This document shows positions 33,914 through 47,127 of a DNA stretch of 64,000 nt, piece by piece. The notes beneath the pieces were generated by a model. That model worked only from the letters and a program-made list of their open reading frames with translations, searched no databases and was not told the origin of the DNA. Numbering within the stretch: the first letter of the stretch is position 1; each line of letters starts with the position of its first letter. A program made the position numbers and the translations under genes. Source of the stretch: Drechslerella dactyloides (taxonomy: Eukaryota > Ascomycota > Orbiliomycetes > Orbiliales > Orbiliaceae); contig JAGTWJ010000007.1 in NCBI GenBank assembly GCA_020064725.1, positions 2,170,001-2,234,000 of the forward strand. Direction: 5' to 3'.

Positions 33914-36900
33914 TGCGAAAAGGGTCGCCAACAAAACTGCAGACAATGGGTTGCACTAGGCAATAGTGACTTCTTGATGCTATTGCCAGGGGAAAGATGA
34001 TAAATAGCTCAGAGACCCGGGAAGGGAGAAAGCTGCAACGATAAAAAAACAGTTTGGCAATGATTATGCTGCGTGGGTGGAAGAGAGCCAGGACCCAGCG
34101 GGAAGCTTGCTTTTCAGTTCAAGCTACGGCTACTCCACCGCTTAACAGAAGAAACCAATCGCGAGTCGCTCCGTAGTACCAACCTGCTGTTAATACCGCA
34201 AGAATGTAGAAAGAGAAAGAAAAATGACTCTGGTAATTAACCAATGATGCGAAAAGTCGAGATCTTCCAGTGGCAGGTATTGCAAAAAGAGAAAGGGAAA
34301 CGGTCTATGAATGCTGCCTGGGAAAACAGAGTGGAACGGTGCACGGGTTCGAGAACAAATTTGCTAAGTAGCGAAGGACTTCAATCCCGAGTAATACGAG
34401 TGGTCTATATCTATCACTGGGTATCAAATGCAGAAAGCAAGGGCTGGTATAATGCCAGAGGAGGGGTAGAGGAGGCAAGCTTCAAAGGGCGCCTTTAGGT
34501 CATACGGGGTGGTGTCTTCGTGAACGACGCGCGGTGAAGGGGAACGGTCCCGGTAGTTTCGCTCCAAAAATCGACAGCGAGAACAAGGCTGACGGCGGCT
34601 AGGGAAAGTAGACTCTCCTGCGTTAGTACCACCCTCCGACGGCAAAGCGTATGCTGTGGTAAGATATGATAACGAAGGTAGGCTAGCACCGAGAACGTGG
34701 ACAAGAGAGGGATAGAAGCGAAGCCGAAGATTTCATACCTTGATGATCTGATACCGTTGCTAGCCAGGAAGACTTTCTTATGGCGAGAGCAAGATAGCTC
34801 CTTAACAGCGGTATGTACACCAAGTAGGCCTGGTATTTCCCTTCACCTGCCCAAGATAACCATCCGCTTGGAGATGCCTTTCAGAGCCGATAGTTCTCGA
34901 AAGGAGGCAGTTATTTCTGATCAAGAGGGGAAGTATGCACCGGGACTACGTGAAGATGGCGTGCCGACGGCAGCTCGCAAAGTCGACGATGCGGTTTGTC
35001 ATGAGGATGGTGATGGTGGTGGTGACGGGAAAAGAGGATGTTCCGGACAGGTCAGGCTGCATGCGCCAGGGCGGTGCCGGATTCAACACAGCAGGCGCGG
35101 CAACATGCAACAAGGCAAAGGGGAAAGCAAGGATGGAGTTCGGGCTTTTGGTAGAAGGCAAGAGCAGCGTTGGCGAACAAACAATAGATGCAGGGAGCAG
35201 CGGTGGCCAAAAAGCAGGTGTAGTATACGAGTTTTCATGCGAGAGATAAATGGCAGAAACGGAGGGAGAGAGAAAGCAAAAAGGGAAGCGTGCTTCGAAA
35301 GGTGGTAGCTTGAGCTGAGCAGTTGTCATACCTCCATTACGTTCCGAATGAACCTCAAACCGAGGGGAGTGGTCTTGCTCCCGGGAGCAGCAACAAAGGG
35401 TAAATTTCCAGAACGCTGGGATGCCCGGTCTTTTTTCTTCTGGCGTCTATCCAGTGCGCTTTTTCTTCCAACCTTCTATCTCGCACCGTATGTTTCTATT
35501 TCTGTTGTTTTTCTTTTTCGTTCTGGCTGCAAGGCACCCAAAGCCAGTCAATATTTTTCTTTTAGGGGCCACGACAAGATTTAGCTAACCCCTCTGGTGT
35601 TTATGATGTTTCTGGGCATGGAGCACGTATCAATCCAGCGGTGACGGATGGGCGAGTGAAGCAAGAGATGGGAAAGAATGCTTGGTTGTGGCTTGCCGCT
35701 CAACAATTCTCAGCAGCATGCGAGCGAAAATCTGGACCACAACGATGATTTGGTTAGCCAGGCTCCTTCCGAAAGCGAGAGTGGTTCGTAATCGAGCAGC
35801 TGGAAGTACGCTTTTCAAATTCGGGCCTTCTCGTTCGCTTTCCTTGATTTTCGGTATTTTCGGCTGTTTTTCTTTTTCTCCCGCACGCCCGAGGTACCAG
35901 TACCTTGAGGTTGCGCTTGTGGTGTGCTGGAGGCGTTCAACCGCAGTAGCTGTTCCGTACCTGAATATCAAGATGCAAGATGGCGGTAACGGATCCGAGC
36001 TTGGGAGGTGCGGTCTGTACGTAGGTGGTGGGTGGTGGAGTCTTAGGATGCAGCCCTTTCAGCCGGAACGTTTCGAAGATTAGGTTCCAAGTCAAGGGTT
36101 GCTGGGAAGTAGATCCTTTCCTTCCGGTGGAGCAAGCTAACGTCTGTCGCGGTTGGATTTGGGACTTTCTCTGCTGAATTGGCGGATTGGTGGGTAAGTT
36201 GGGAGGCACGAGCTGAAGCACGGGCACGAGCACGGGCAATTGCCAGGCATCCGGGCGGGTCTTTCGTGGGTGAGAAAGAGGACGACGACGCCGCTACATG
36301 CAGGAATATGCATGGGATTTGAAACGGGGCGGCCGGAGCTCTTCGGTATGCATCTACGGGTGCATGGCCGCGTGTGATCCGGAGTGATAGGGTGGAGAGT
36401 GGGTGTGGTTGTGGTGTGATGGGATGGGATGGCGATGTGATGATGATGATGATGGCGGTGAGAGTGTTCCTTTCCTCGCGGTTGGAGGGCCCGGCTCAAA
36501 AGAACTCTGCTGGGTAATTCTTTCAGCAGCAGGCGCCGGATGGCTGGCCGGCACGAATCTGATGCTGAATCATCTCCATGCACTCAGGCCGCTGTAAGCA
36601 TCCGCGTCCGAATCTGCAAGCGGATGTGTCTCCCACCCCAATGTACCAGTACGCCGGTCGTGCAAATTAATGGACGGCGCGGCCCCCTGCGCCAATGATA
36701 TCAGGGCAGGCCTCACTCGCCAGAAGATGGGACGAAAAGAGGGCAATCCCGCCGAGTCCAGGCGGAAAACATAAAAACCTTCAGCCCGTCGCCCTTAACT
36801 CCGCGCGCGCGAGTCCGCATTCACCGGCTGCAACATCTCCAGCCAGCTCCCAAGACGGTCTAAGTCCAGACAGGACGAAAGAATAACCTGGGATACCCTG

Positions 36901-37093
36901 TCATTGAATGTTCACCTAGGTGCTGAGGCAGAGCTGGCTGGCCGGGAGGACCAATTACTGTGCATTACATAAGCAACAAGCGTGTTTGTTGTTGGTATCG
37001 GCCGGCGCACTCGCGCGAAACTCCACGCTCGCGGGCCCAGCCAGGACCTCCCGCGATGAGACCGTTCGCGATACCCCCGTCCAGCAGCCGGAG
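33914..37093. promoter_or_regulatory. Long divergent intergenic region between Gtr2 and Mis12
   Basis: 3.2 kb between divergent start codons. Open frames around 34.7-35.3 kb and 36.1-36.6 kb (His/Pro-rich, CAT repeats at about 36430-36455) lack coding character. Probably promoters, leaders and possibly non-coding transcripts. Confidence 0.4.
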
Positions 37094-38209
37094 ATGAGCG
37101 GCATCGACCCCAAGACCACCAGCCTCATCACTGAGCACCTGACCTTCACGCCTCTCGTATGTTGTTTGCTTCATTGCGCAGTCTGAATCCCAAGCCGCGA
37201 GGGCTAACGCATTGACACGCAGGAAGTCGTCGACGACATCATCAATGCCGCCAACGAGTCCGTCTATGGCACCGTTCAGCAGCTCGAAAACTACCTGCGA
37301 TCCTCCGGGCCCTCAGCACTAGGCTACGTCGTGGACGGCTCCATCGCCGAGACTGACGAAGATGGCCGGGAACTCTTTGACGACGCGTCCATGAACGAGA
37401 TTCAGCAGGGCTTGCACATGCTTGAGATGCTTATGGAGAGTAAAGTCGACAAGGCATACGACCAATTCGAAGTCTACGTCCTACGAAACATCTTCTCCGT
37501 CCCGGCGGATGTCCGAGATTGGATGCGACTCAGGCACCACGATGTAAATCACGCCCGCTCGTTCCGTTCTCCTACCTCTATTTTATATCCCGCTAATGCG
37601 GTGTAACCTATCTGTTTGTAGAACATCGACCTTATCAAGGCCTCCTCGATCGACCCGGACAAAGACGTCACTCCGGAATCCCTCTCCCGCGTCCGCCGTC
37701 AGCTACAGGAAACAACCGCGCTCCACCGCTTCCTCAAGGCCGACGTCGCCCGGAACGACAAGATCATCAAGTCCCTCCGCACCCTTCTCAACCCGTCCTC
37801 CAACAGTGACAGCCCACTCGCCTTCCTGCTTGCTCCGAACGGTCCGGCCCAAGGAATCAAGTCCTTCGGCGAAGACACTGAGTTCACAGCGGTGCAGGTT
37901 AAGGAGCTGAGCCGCGTCGTCGCAGAGCTGAAGCAGCAGGCAAAGGATGTATTTGGCGAGAATAAAGACGAGAATGCAATGGATGTAGACCCGCCTGCTC
38001 CCGGTGGAACGAGAGAGAAGCATTGGAACAGGGCGCTGTACGTCGAGAAGATGAGTCGAAGGCATCTGGAGAAGGCCCGGGGACTGTCGCTTACTGCCGA
38101 TGGTGCGCTGAAGAACGGCGGCGACCTGCTGGGTATCAAGAAGTCGGAGACAGATGTCGCTGCACTGGAAGATGTGCTTGGAAAGATCCCGGAGAGCTCT
38201 AAGCAGTGA
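37094..38209 (+). CDS. MTW1: Kinetochore protein Mis12/Mtw1 (MIND complex)
   Basis: Exons 37094-37156, 37223-37543 and 37622-38209 give 323 residues, all splice phases 0; intron 1 contains GGCTAACG. Mis12/Mtw1 is the core of the four-subunit Mis12/MIND complex that links CENP-C and the centromere to Ndc80. The N-terminal family pattern is clear: LITEHLTFTPLEVVDDIINAANESVY, then the conserved FEVYVLRNIFSVP segment near residue 115. The rest is alpha-helical and coiled-coil-like (VRRQLQETTALHRFLKADVA, VKELSRVVAELKQQAKDVF). Length agrees with fungal orthologues. The short first exon carries the conserved TEHLTFTPL and was set by homology and phase. Confidence 0.93.
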
Positions 38210-38572
38210 TATGACTTATGTAGCCAGCCGGCGTCATATTGAGATCTACTCGGAACGAATGGACAGTTGCTGGCACGACGCAATCTTTGCTATTATATTG
38301 TATGATACCCTTCACTCTTGGCTATATTCCTAACATAACTAAATCGTCTGCATGAATTGGAATAAGGCGCCACTTCGGCATAACTGCAAAATGCCTTGTA
38401 TAGTGGTGGTGACCACTCTATTGCTTTATATGCGTTATTTCGACCATCACTCCCAAAACCACACACGCCCGCTGGACATCCTCGTTTACCCGTGTTTAAA
38501 CTGACAAATCTGACGCAAACGCCGAACCGCAAGCCGTAAAATACATCTAGTGAAAATCTAGCCACAAATCCT
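38210..38572. other. Intergenic region between convergent stop codons
   Basis: 363 bp between the 3' ends of Mis12 (+) and the flavoprotein gene (-). AT-rich stretches are consistent with two 3' UTRs; nothing else is seen. Confidence 0.6.
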
Positions 38573-40685
38573 CTATACAATCGCACACTTTGGCTTCCGC
38601 CGCTTATCGTTGCCCTTGCTGATACCCACCACACCCATAGTCTCAGATATCGAGGAAGTCTCAGACGACGGCCCCGATGAGTCTGACGATTCGGGAATAG
38701 GGCCTGCGCTTGCGATGATTCTGCCAGCAGAATACACGCAGCCTCCCATCGCGAACCTGACTAAAGAATCGCCAGTCAGGCTGCCGATGACAAAAACGTT
38801 CGGCGCGACCTCAATGTCTTGTTCGATCCTCTCCCGCAAGCTGTTGTGCTGGACCCAGACCTTACCCGCCGTGTGTGAAGTCGTCGGGTGCAGCGTCGGC
38901 TTGTGCGACCTCGATTGTCGTCGACTGGTAGCCGTCGCGGTCGTTTTGACAGTGGCGACAGGAGGCATGTCTTCAACCTTGCTTAAGCGCTCCTTATCCA
39001 TACGCTCGTAATCGAGGTTTTTTATGCCAATTTCCTTGCACAGTGCAGGTGCAAGGTAGTCAAGCCTGCCACGCCGGCCGATGCAGACCTTGATATCTGC
39101 AATCTTCCTGACGACAGTCCTCTCCGTGCCATCGCTCGACTGGAACGAAATCGTTACCGTCCCGTCGGCGGCGGTCTCTGTAACGACAGCGTTCGGGAAC
39201 CCTTCATACTGGCCGTCAGATACTGGTACCTTGCCCAACGCGGCCTCTTTCATCTGCCTGTAGACGCCCGCGTAGCCCGGGTAGGCCTGCGGATGGCAGC
39301 CACGCAGCGGGGACGGCTTATCATCTGGCTGCCATCGGTAAACATGAATTACGGGCCGTTTACCACGGTTACACAGAATGGCGTCAGCTGCGGTGTAACC
39401 AGAACCAACGACCAACAGCGGCGTTGAGGTTTCGCCGTTGCCGATAGCACCGGATGGCGTGGGTCCAAGTCGTGACTTCAAGAATGGGGTGTATGTATCT
39501 GGCGGTGGAATTCGGTGCGAGAATATGCCCGTTGCAAGGACCACGTTCCGACAACGGATGACGTGGGCTAATGGTTTCGCCGTCGCTGTTGCTGCAGATT
39601 CCAAGGGGGTGTTTTTGAGTTTTATGGAGACTAGGAAATTGAAGCCGGATTTGTCGTCGATTCGCTCGACGTTGGTGACGCATGTGCCTGGGTATAATAC
39701 GTCTTCGATGCCGACCTTGTGAGGATATGAAGCATAGTAGTCCGCTACTAGTCTGCGCGTTGGACGATGGTATGGGTTCATTTCCTTGCCGTATTTCAGG
39801 CGGTAATGGTCACCGAACGAGTACCCGGGGAGGGAGAGTAAGTGGGCATAGCTGTCGGCCATCCATATATTAGCTTATATGACTCGTTTGAATATCAATT
39901 AGACAGCAACAAGATATACCTCAGCGTCTTGAGCCCATTATCATCTTCCTCGTCCTCTTCATCTCCAAACCAGATTTCGTCACCGGCCCATTGGCCACCC
40001 GCACGCCTTTCTTCCCCCAATATCACATGGGGAACAACGTCATCGGCCGTCTTTTTCCACGCAACCCGCGTAGAACACTCTTCCAGATCGATATCTGCCA
40101 GTGGCCGCAATAAAGTATCCAATAGCGTATTCAGCGGCAGCGCAGCCGTCGAGTAGGACATGGAAGCCGCTGCAGGGAAGTGCGAGGTGAGGTCATCGCA
40201 ATCCTTTGGAGTCCGCAGTACATCGAAAAGGCGGACGTCCCGTGGCTTCTCAGCCAAAGCACCGGACCCCACAGCTTTTTTGAGGAGCTTCCTGTGCAAA
40301 ACAGTGTCCGGATGGGAGTCTGACGGGGTGTACCACGGCTCGTTTCCATGCAAGAGATAGCTAAGAGCGAGCGCGGATGGGCCGTTTCCTACAGATTTTG
40401 ATGGAGATAGTTAGTAATTGATTACAGAAAGCGTGGATTTCTGCATGTGAGCCTGAACGGAAGGATGCATGCAATCAAGTCCAGCTTTACAAGTAAGGGC
40501 TTACCAATAACGACAGTGTCAGTCTTGCTGACGTTCGAGATGTTTGACCCAATGGCGCCATCGTCCTGGCCGGCACCGTGCTCGACAGCATTGGGCCGAA
40601 TTGCGTGCCTGCGAGTCGAGCAGTAATGCTTGGGCGATTTAAACCTGCGCAGGCCCATGCTGCCGGCGTCTGCGCTCCTGGCCAT
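38573..40685 (-). CDS. OSGIN-like FAD/NAD(P)-binding flavoprotein with C-terminal CaaX box
   Basis: Minus-strand exons 40685-40505, 40388-39920 and 39851-38573 encode 642 residues. Splicing of intron 1 rebuilds the FAD Rossmann motif VVIGNGPSALALSYLLHG (GxGxxG at 61-66). VVLATGIF (320-327) matches the ATG motif of flavin monooxygenase-like enzymes, and LLVVGSGYTAADA (about 363-375) is a second, NAD(P)-type Rossmann motif. The DRPxGxHW-like core and overall length resemble the OSGIN/OKL38 family of predicted flavin oxidoreductases. The C-terminus is KRRKPKCAIV: a polybasic stretch plus CAIV, a possible prenylation (CaaX) signal. Substrate unknown; membrane attachment is inferred. Confidence 0.85.
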
Positions 40686-42752
40686 TTCTCTCTTTTATAT
40701 ATCCCTTCTTCGCGCTGGGGCTCTAGATTTTTCGATCAAGGACGAATATAAAGTAGAAAAATGATAAAAGAACTATCGCCGGGGACGTTGTCGCAACACA
40801 CACTTTTCTTCCCTGCCGCAACCGTCAAACGTTAAAATCCAACTCTCTTGAGCGAAATTTGATGACGAGGGATATGGTATATATTGGACTGGAGGTTCCT
40901 TCTTCGAATTTATGGCTCTCCAAAAGATGAATGAAAACCGACGGGCAGCTTCGATCGAAGTGAATGGAGGGAGCTAGCCGCAGCCGCCAGCTTACTAATT
41001 ACTCTCCGCTCTCGCAAAACCACGGCCGACATGGCGATAGATTACAATTATAATATAGTCCGAGTCAAGAGAGCCGGCCGGCCGCTGTCTCGCCGTCTTT
41101 ACCATGGCCGGCAACCTTTTCCCCTTCTGAAGGTTGGGGGTAGTGCGAGTGGGCGCCTTCGCTTTCCTGCCTTGCAGTCCAAAAATTTTCGTCTGGCGAG
41201 TTTGATTTCTAATCCTCCTGCGCTTTTAGTGCGACGTTGTGTCGAGCTACGCGGCGGGGCGCACAGGGATTCCCATCAACCAGTTGCTCTTTCCCTTCCC
41301 TTCTTGTCCTGCTGGAAACAGCTCTGGTACAGACATTACATTCCGCTACATAGATTACCGTCTATCGAGCTCGATCTAAAAAAAAAAAACCGGCCGAACG
41401 GTATAGCCGGCGCCTTTTTTTGCTGACTAGGTTCCGCGGAAGCTTCTGCATTAACTTTCTGGGGTTGTATAGCACATCACAGCTACTCCAGATATCACAT
41501 CACATTCAATGCACACCACTATCAAGCGTACATGTACATATGCGGAGCGTGAGTCCTGCACCGCTGACACCATCACCAGCAAATCAGCACACGAGAATTC
41601 CCGATCCCTATCAGTTCGCACAAAACGCGAATGGATAAAAGAGGGGACGTTACGCCTGCCCCGCCTTTAAAATATCCAGCCTGATGCCAGGCAGCCAGTC
41701 AGAAGCTGCAAATATACGAAGAACACAAGATACCTATCTTTATAGATATTCCAGCGACTTTCCCAGATTTCTGGGGCCACCATGCCAGCGTGTGGGGGCG
41801 GCCCATCACCGTTTGCTTGTGACTGACGGGACCATCGAACTAGAAGGCTGCAGAATGCTTGGCTGCATCGGCCAACAGACGGCTTTCAACCTCCCGCGTG
41901 GTGGTCGTTGGTTTACATAATTCGATCCCACTCCCTGTCCCAGTTCGGGATGTCAAATCATCGGACGAAGACGGTTGCATGATATTTTAATCTAGATAAC
42001 AAGAAGTATTCATAGCAAAAAAAAAAAAAACGTTCCGATTTGAACATGAGAACATTCATCGCGACAGCTAGCCATTACGATCATCCCTTTTCGGATCCCT
42101 GTGTTGCTTCCATGGCACGCAAGATAAAGTAGAAATCAGACATGACACCAATGTGATATAATGCGAATCCCGCCATCGTCGCCAGCTCAGAAACTCCTGG
42201 TCCACCCGTTGATGAAAAAGAATACCCATATATATCCAGCCGTGTGTATAAGACCAAAATCAAACAACCGGTAAAAATGGTACAGAAATAATAGACAGAG
42301 GGGTTCTGACATGTGCCGCAAATACAGTCAGCATCGCATGCGAAAAGTTGGTACAAGAAAAAATATGCCCCAGTATGATACAAAGAAAATGGTAAAAATG
42401 ATAGCAATGGGGTTGTCAAGAAATAGCAATCATTAGAAGAAATATCATGAAATTCGTGACCGGTATAATCCAAATATTTCCACCAGCACATTCCCATAAA
42501 AATAAACAATGCCTTTCCGTTGTAAGGATATCCAGTGTTCTATGTCCTTCAAAACCAAAACCAAAAAAAAACCTAGGCCAAAAGAGATAGAGAGCAATGC
42601 AATGTGTACTGGGCACTGGTCAAAGCAAACCATGGTAATCATAAAAAATTGCCAGTTGGGCAGAGAAACCAAGAAATGCATATAGACAAACCGAATATTT
42701 TTTGTTCTTTTTGTCATGCGATGTCGTCTTCGGTGAAGTTGTCATATCGTAT
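40686..42752. other. Intergenic region downstream of the histidine kinase
   Basis: About 2.1 kb, AT-rich, with A12-A14 runs at 41378-41389 and 42017-42030. It contains the flavoprotein promoter and the kinase 3' UTR. The hydrophobic open frames on the minus strand at 42081-42853 reflect T-rich sequence; I do not accept them as genes. Confidence 0.5.
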
Positions 42753-45700
42753 CTATATATGTGATGAGTTTCGGAGTGCATACTCCTCCCGATGTTCTTG
42801 TAGAGCCGCCTCAAAATCACCAAGGCACAATGGCTTGGTGCAAAACTTATCACACCCTGCCGCTAATGCCTCCTCCTTGTTATTGCCACCAGTCAAAGCA
42901 ACTATGAGTGCTCGTCCGTGGCAACCTCGTTCGCGCTCGATGTCTCGGATGGCCCTAGTCGCTTCAAGACCACTCATTCGAGGAAGTTGTATATCTGAAC
43001 GACGAGAACAACATTGTTAGGGGATACGTTGCAAGCGCGGTGGCAGGTGATACTTACCCATAATGATGACCTCGAAGCCTTTCTCTCGATTTTTGAAGAC
43101 ATCGACAGCCCGCTGTCCATCCTCAGCATCCGCAGTAGGGAACCCTAGCCGTTCCATCGCGTGGGCGGTTACCTGTGTACCTCGAGTCAGCAAACTGCAC
43201 ATGGTCCCTTGAATGACAAGTAATGCGCCGTACCCTTCTTGTAACGAGATTATCGTCCACAACGAGAATTTCTGGGAAGCGGTCTAGTGATGGTGCAACT
43301 GGCCTTGGCGCAGTCTTGAACGGCGGGGGCGACATGTCGTCGAAAAGTTCTCCATCTTCATCAAAAGATAGTCTCCGAAAACCTGTCCAGTTTGGAGGAA
43401 ATGGATTGTCCCTTTCGTTGATAGGCGATGCGAATGGTGGTCGATCGGATTCTAGTTCATCGATCATAAAAAAGGCATCGTCCATAATGCTGTAGATGAT
43501 AAAATTAGAACTAGGTACGGTAGACCCGGTGAATGAGGACACTGGACGATCTCGGAGTGTCATTGCTTCCATCGATGCTCGGGCGGAGGCTTGTGCTTGC
43601 GAAATCCTTCCTCGCAATTCTCCAGGGTATGGTGCCGACTTGCGTCTCCCAGTTGAAGACGAAGGAGATGGTGCCCTCGACCCTGTTGATTGTGTGTGAG
43701 ACGGTACTCCGTCAGCGTCTCTGTGCGAGCCGCTCTCGATCCAAGTATTTGGGCTCGGTTCACGACCGAAAGTTTGTCTGGTGAATGCGCTCAATTTTCG
43801 GTGCAGCTTCCTCGCGTCGGGAATGGCGTACAAGTCCAAGAAGGACCTAGATGGGCGCTCACTCGGATCAAAACACCGGCGAATCACTGTCGCGAAGGTC
43901 TTTGGTCCACAGGGCTTCCACATGCAATCTATCACTTGATCCTTGTCAGGGCGTACCATCCTTTGAAATCGGACTCTTGCTGACTTGGAGCATAATACGA
44001 CCAGAGCAGGCTTGACACCCCGCATCTGCAGCTCCATTACAAGCCTAGAGTCTTCATTGATGACCAAGACGTCCGCTTTGTCGTTAAACTCCACCAACGA
44101 GGCTGCTGTATGATCCAGTTCGACGACATCCATGTTGTACCATTCTCTCGAGTATGCGATGAGGGAGTTTTTGATTGCCGTCAAGGCCGGTTTCTCACTG
44201 GTATCGAAATCGATAAAGGAAACTCTCTTTCCCTTTAGAATTGATCGGGATTGGGATATCCACTTCATAGAAACCGGAGCCTTGGGTTTGTCGAGTGAAG
44301 CTGGGTCTCGGGGCGGTTGTTGATTCGATTCCGAAGCATGAGTGAGAATAAGGGAGACTATCATGTCGGTCCCAACCCCTAGCTCCGACTTGACGTCGAT
44401 TTTCCAACCCAAGATATCCACAATTTGCTTGACGATTGACATGCCGAGGCCGGTGCCCGCACTTAACCTGTTCTCTTGACTGAATGGTACAAATAGTTTC
44501 GGCAGAAAACGTGGTGAGATGCCACGGCCAGTATCCGAGATTGTCAGCGTTATCTTTGATTTCCTGATTTCGGACTGTGTCTGGGGATCGGCTTCAGGGT
44601 CAATGTAAGGCTCCGCAACTAGCTTCACTCGGATATGACCACTGTCGGTGTACTTGAGAGCGTTCCCTAGGAGATTCGTAAGTACTCGCCGATACCCGCC
44701 AATATCCGTACGCAAGAGCCAATTATCCAAGCGTTGGATATCAATGATGACCTCAATGCTGTTCCTAAGGTTCTCATAAGTCCGGTCGTCCTTTTGGGCT
44801 GCAACTGTATCCGGCTGTAAGGGAACAACGCCACCATTGTTCGTATCTCTCATGGGCGCGAGGTGCGTTCTCAGGAAGTCATACGCGGTGAACACAGCTT
44901 TCACAACTTCTTCCGTACAGCTCGCCAAGTCTACGGTCTCGAAGTTGGTGTCATCGATCTCATACACACCATCTTTAAGAAACCGCGCAAGCTTTGAAAA
45001 GTCGAGCACATGGTTGAGAGTATCCTTCAGAGCATTCCCAGACACCTGGACCAAGGTAAGAAACTCCTTCTGGTGTGCGTTCATAAGAGTGTGACGAAGA
45101 CCATCGCTGGCACCCATTATTCCGTATAAAGGCGATCTCAGTTCGTGGGAGATATTTGAAATGAAACCCTCCTTCTCCCGCTCGGCGGAGACGGCATTTT
45201 GTCGAATAACATCGAGCATGATCAGCTGCACGAATGTTTTGAGGTAGCCAATTTGGTCCTTGACGAAAACTGTCTTCTCTTGGGTGGTCCAAACAAAGAG
45301 GGAACCGTAAGGAACGCCTTCAAGTTTAAACAATGGTAAGTAGATGCAACTCTTGCTACCAGGCAGAAACTTCGTCATGTTCTCCTTGACGTGGAGCGAC
45401 CGCTTGCGCAGACTGCCAGGCTCCAGGTCTTCTATCGTCATTGTCGCGTTATCGCCAAAGCAGAATATTTTCCCTCCTCGATGTTTCGCAGACAGTTCCT
45501 CAAGGAAGCGATTGTCAAGTGAGCCTAGTTTGAATCCCTCGGGGCCATATAGTTCCGACGGCGCGATATCAATCCCACGGATAGCCACCGCATGAGGATC
45601 GTGACTTTGGGTTGCTTCGTCCGCCTGGCCTGGAAATGCCCACCTTTTATCTTCAGCATTGCACCGAGACCTTGGCCCAGCGTCTGTGATGACCACCCCC

Positions 45701-47127
45701 TCCACATCAAGGGCGTCACGCATGAGTCGACAAGCTCGCGAGAAGACACCATCGAGCGGAGCGGCGGCGATTTGTGATTCAGTGTCTGAGAAGCCAACTT
45801 CAGTCGAGGGAGTTAGGGCGCCGTCCGAGTCTAACAATGCCCGGGATCTCGTTGAGCTCTCTGAAGATCCGGATGTATTTGACGATACTGATGAATCTCG
45901 GACTGTAAAGCAGGGGCGTTCCACGATAAGCTTAAGATTTAGATAAGAAATTTCCAGGTTATGTAAAAAATGCTTACTAGCTGCGTCCACAGGTGCCAAC
46001 TCTTTCATTTTTCCATTGACTGGCCTTTCCAACTTTTGTGCCGCAGGTGAGGTTGAGGGCTCGTTGTGGGAAGGCCTGACTACTTCCTTGCCCTTCCGTG
46101 ACCTAACATTCGTTCTCTGCTCTTCCTTTGTAGGCTCGCTTTGTTCGAATGTGTTAGTATCTACGAACCGAGAAAGAGAGCTTTGCATCTGCAGCGTAGA
46201 GCGTGCCGCCCTCCCATCAACCATAAGTTCGAGATACTGCATAACAGTACATGCCATCTCTCTAAGAAACCGTTGGCCTCGCTTGGATAGGTTTCCTGGT
46301 CTCGGGTCTAGCACACATAGTGAACCGATATAATAGCCCTTCCGGGTAACCAAAGGACAACCACAGTAGAACTTGAGAAAGGGTGAGTTTTCAACGCATG
46401 GAAGCGTTGTGAACCCAGGATGGCGAGATAAATCGGCGATCTCATTCAGAGGCGGATCGCTTGCTGGGAAAGGTAACACAGATTCTACAGAGCCATCCGG
46501 ACTCTTGACGCTCGCTTTTCTGGCCAGCCTAGGTGGTTGCATATTTATGGTTGCTCGACATAATTTGTTGATGCCATTTGGCAGATTATCCGGGCGAGAA
46601 TGCTCGAAAGCGTCGATATGGCCATCGTCATAGTTTTCATTGCCCTCGGGGTGAGTCGTCTGGATGCATTCTGCGATGATCCACTGTGCGCCTCGTTCAA
46701 CCAGGGATATCACAACTCTTTGCTTCCTGAGCTGAAGAGCGGTGAATTTTGCATGCGTCAAAAGAGATGGGTGGCCCGAGATAGCGGCCAAATTCGACGA
46801 CCCAATCGGCGCCGTTTGGGGGGGCGTGAAGTACCTAAGTCATCAGAAAAATCCAACGTCAGCACCAACGTGTCATCGCGGGAACAAAAATATGATTGGT
46901 GGCCGCTGGGTATCACGGAAGCAATTAAAAAATAAAATTGTGGTCATGGTCGTAAAAATCTCATTATTCTACAAGCTCTGGATTGATGCAATAACCAGAC
47001 ATCACGAAGCAATTTCCAGGGGTTGTAGCACGGGAGGGGAGTAACCATACTTGTAGACTTCGCGGCTCCGTTCCGTCTCGCCGGGGAGAACCTCACGCTC
47101 GGGCGGTATGATGTCATACCCGCCCAT
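42753..47127 (-). CDS. Hybrid histidine kinase (GAF-HisKA-HATPase_c-REC), 1344 aa
   Basis: Minus-strand exons 47127-47051, 46834-43234, 43172-43058 and 42994-42753. Domains in order: N-terminal extension (residues 1-50, VYKYFTPPQTAPIGSSNLAA); GAF-like domain (about 50-235, ending FYCGCPLVTRKGYYIGSLCV); a second possible sensor region; HisKA with EGFISNISHELRSPLYGIMG (His about 589); HATPase_c with N-box VLTNLLGNALKYTD and G-boxes ISDTGRGISP and GTGLGMSIVKQIV; a linker of about 350 residues; and a receiver domain with VVDDN (about 1216-1220), phospho-acceptor Asp1265 in IIMDIQLPRMSG and the conserved Lys in CTKPL. It should autophosphorylate and feed a Ypd1-type phosphorelay. No HAMP or membrane helix is visible, so it is probably cytosolic. 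Confidence 0.93.

Noticed and set aside
34697..35308. 203-residue + frame and overlapping frames
   Set aside because: Several frames are open at once, composition is Arg/Gly-rich, and no splice-supported extension was found.
42081..42853. Hydrophobic Cys-containing frames downstream of the histidine kinase
   Set aside because: Two overlapping frames are both hydrophobic because the strand is T-rich 3' UTR; no conserved motif.
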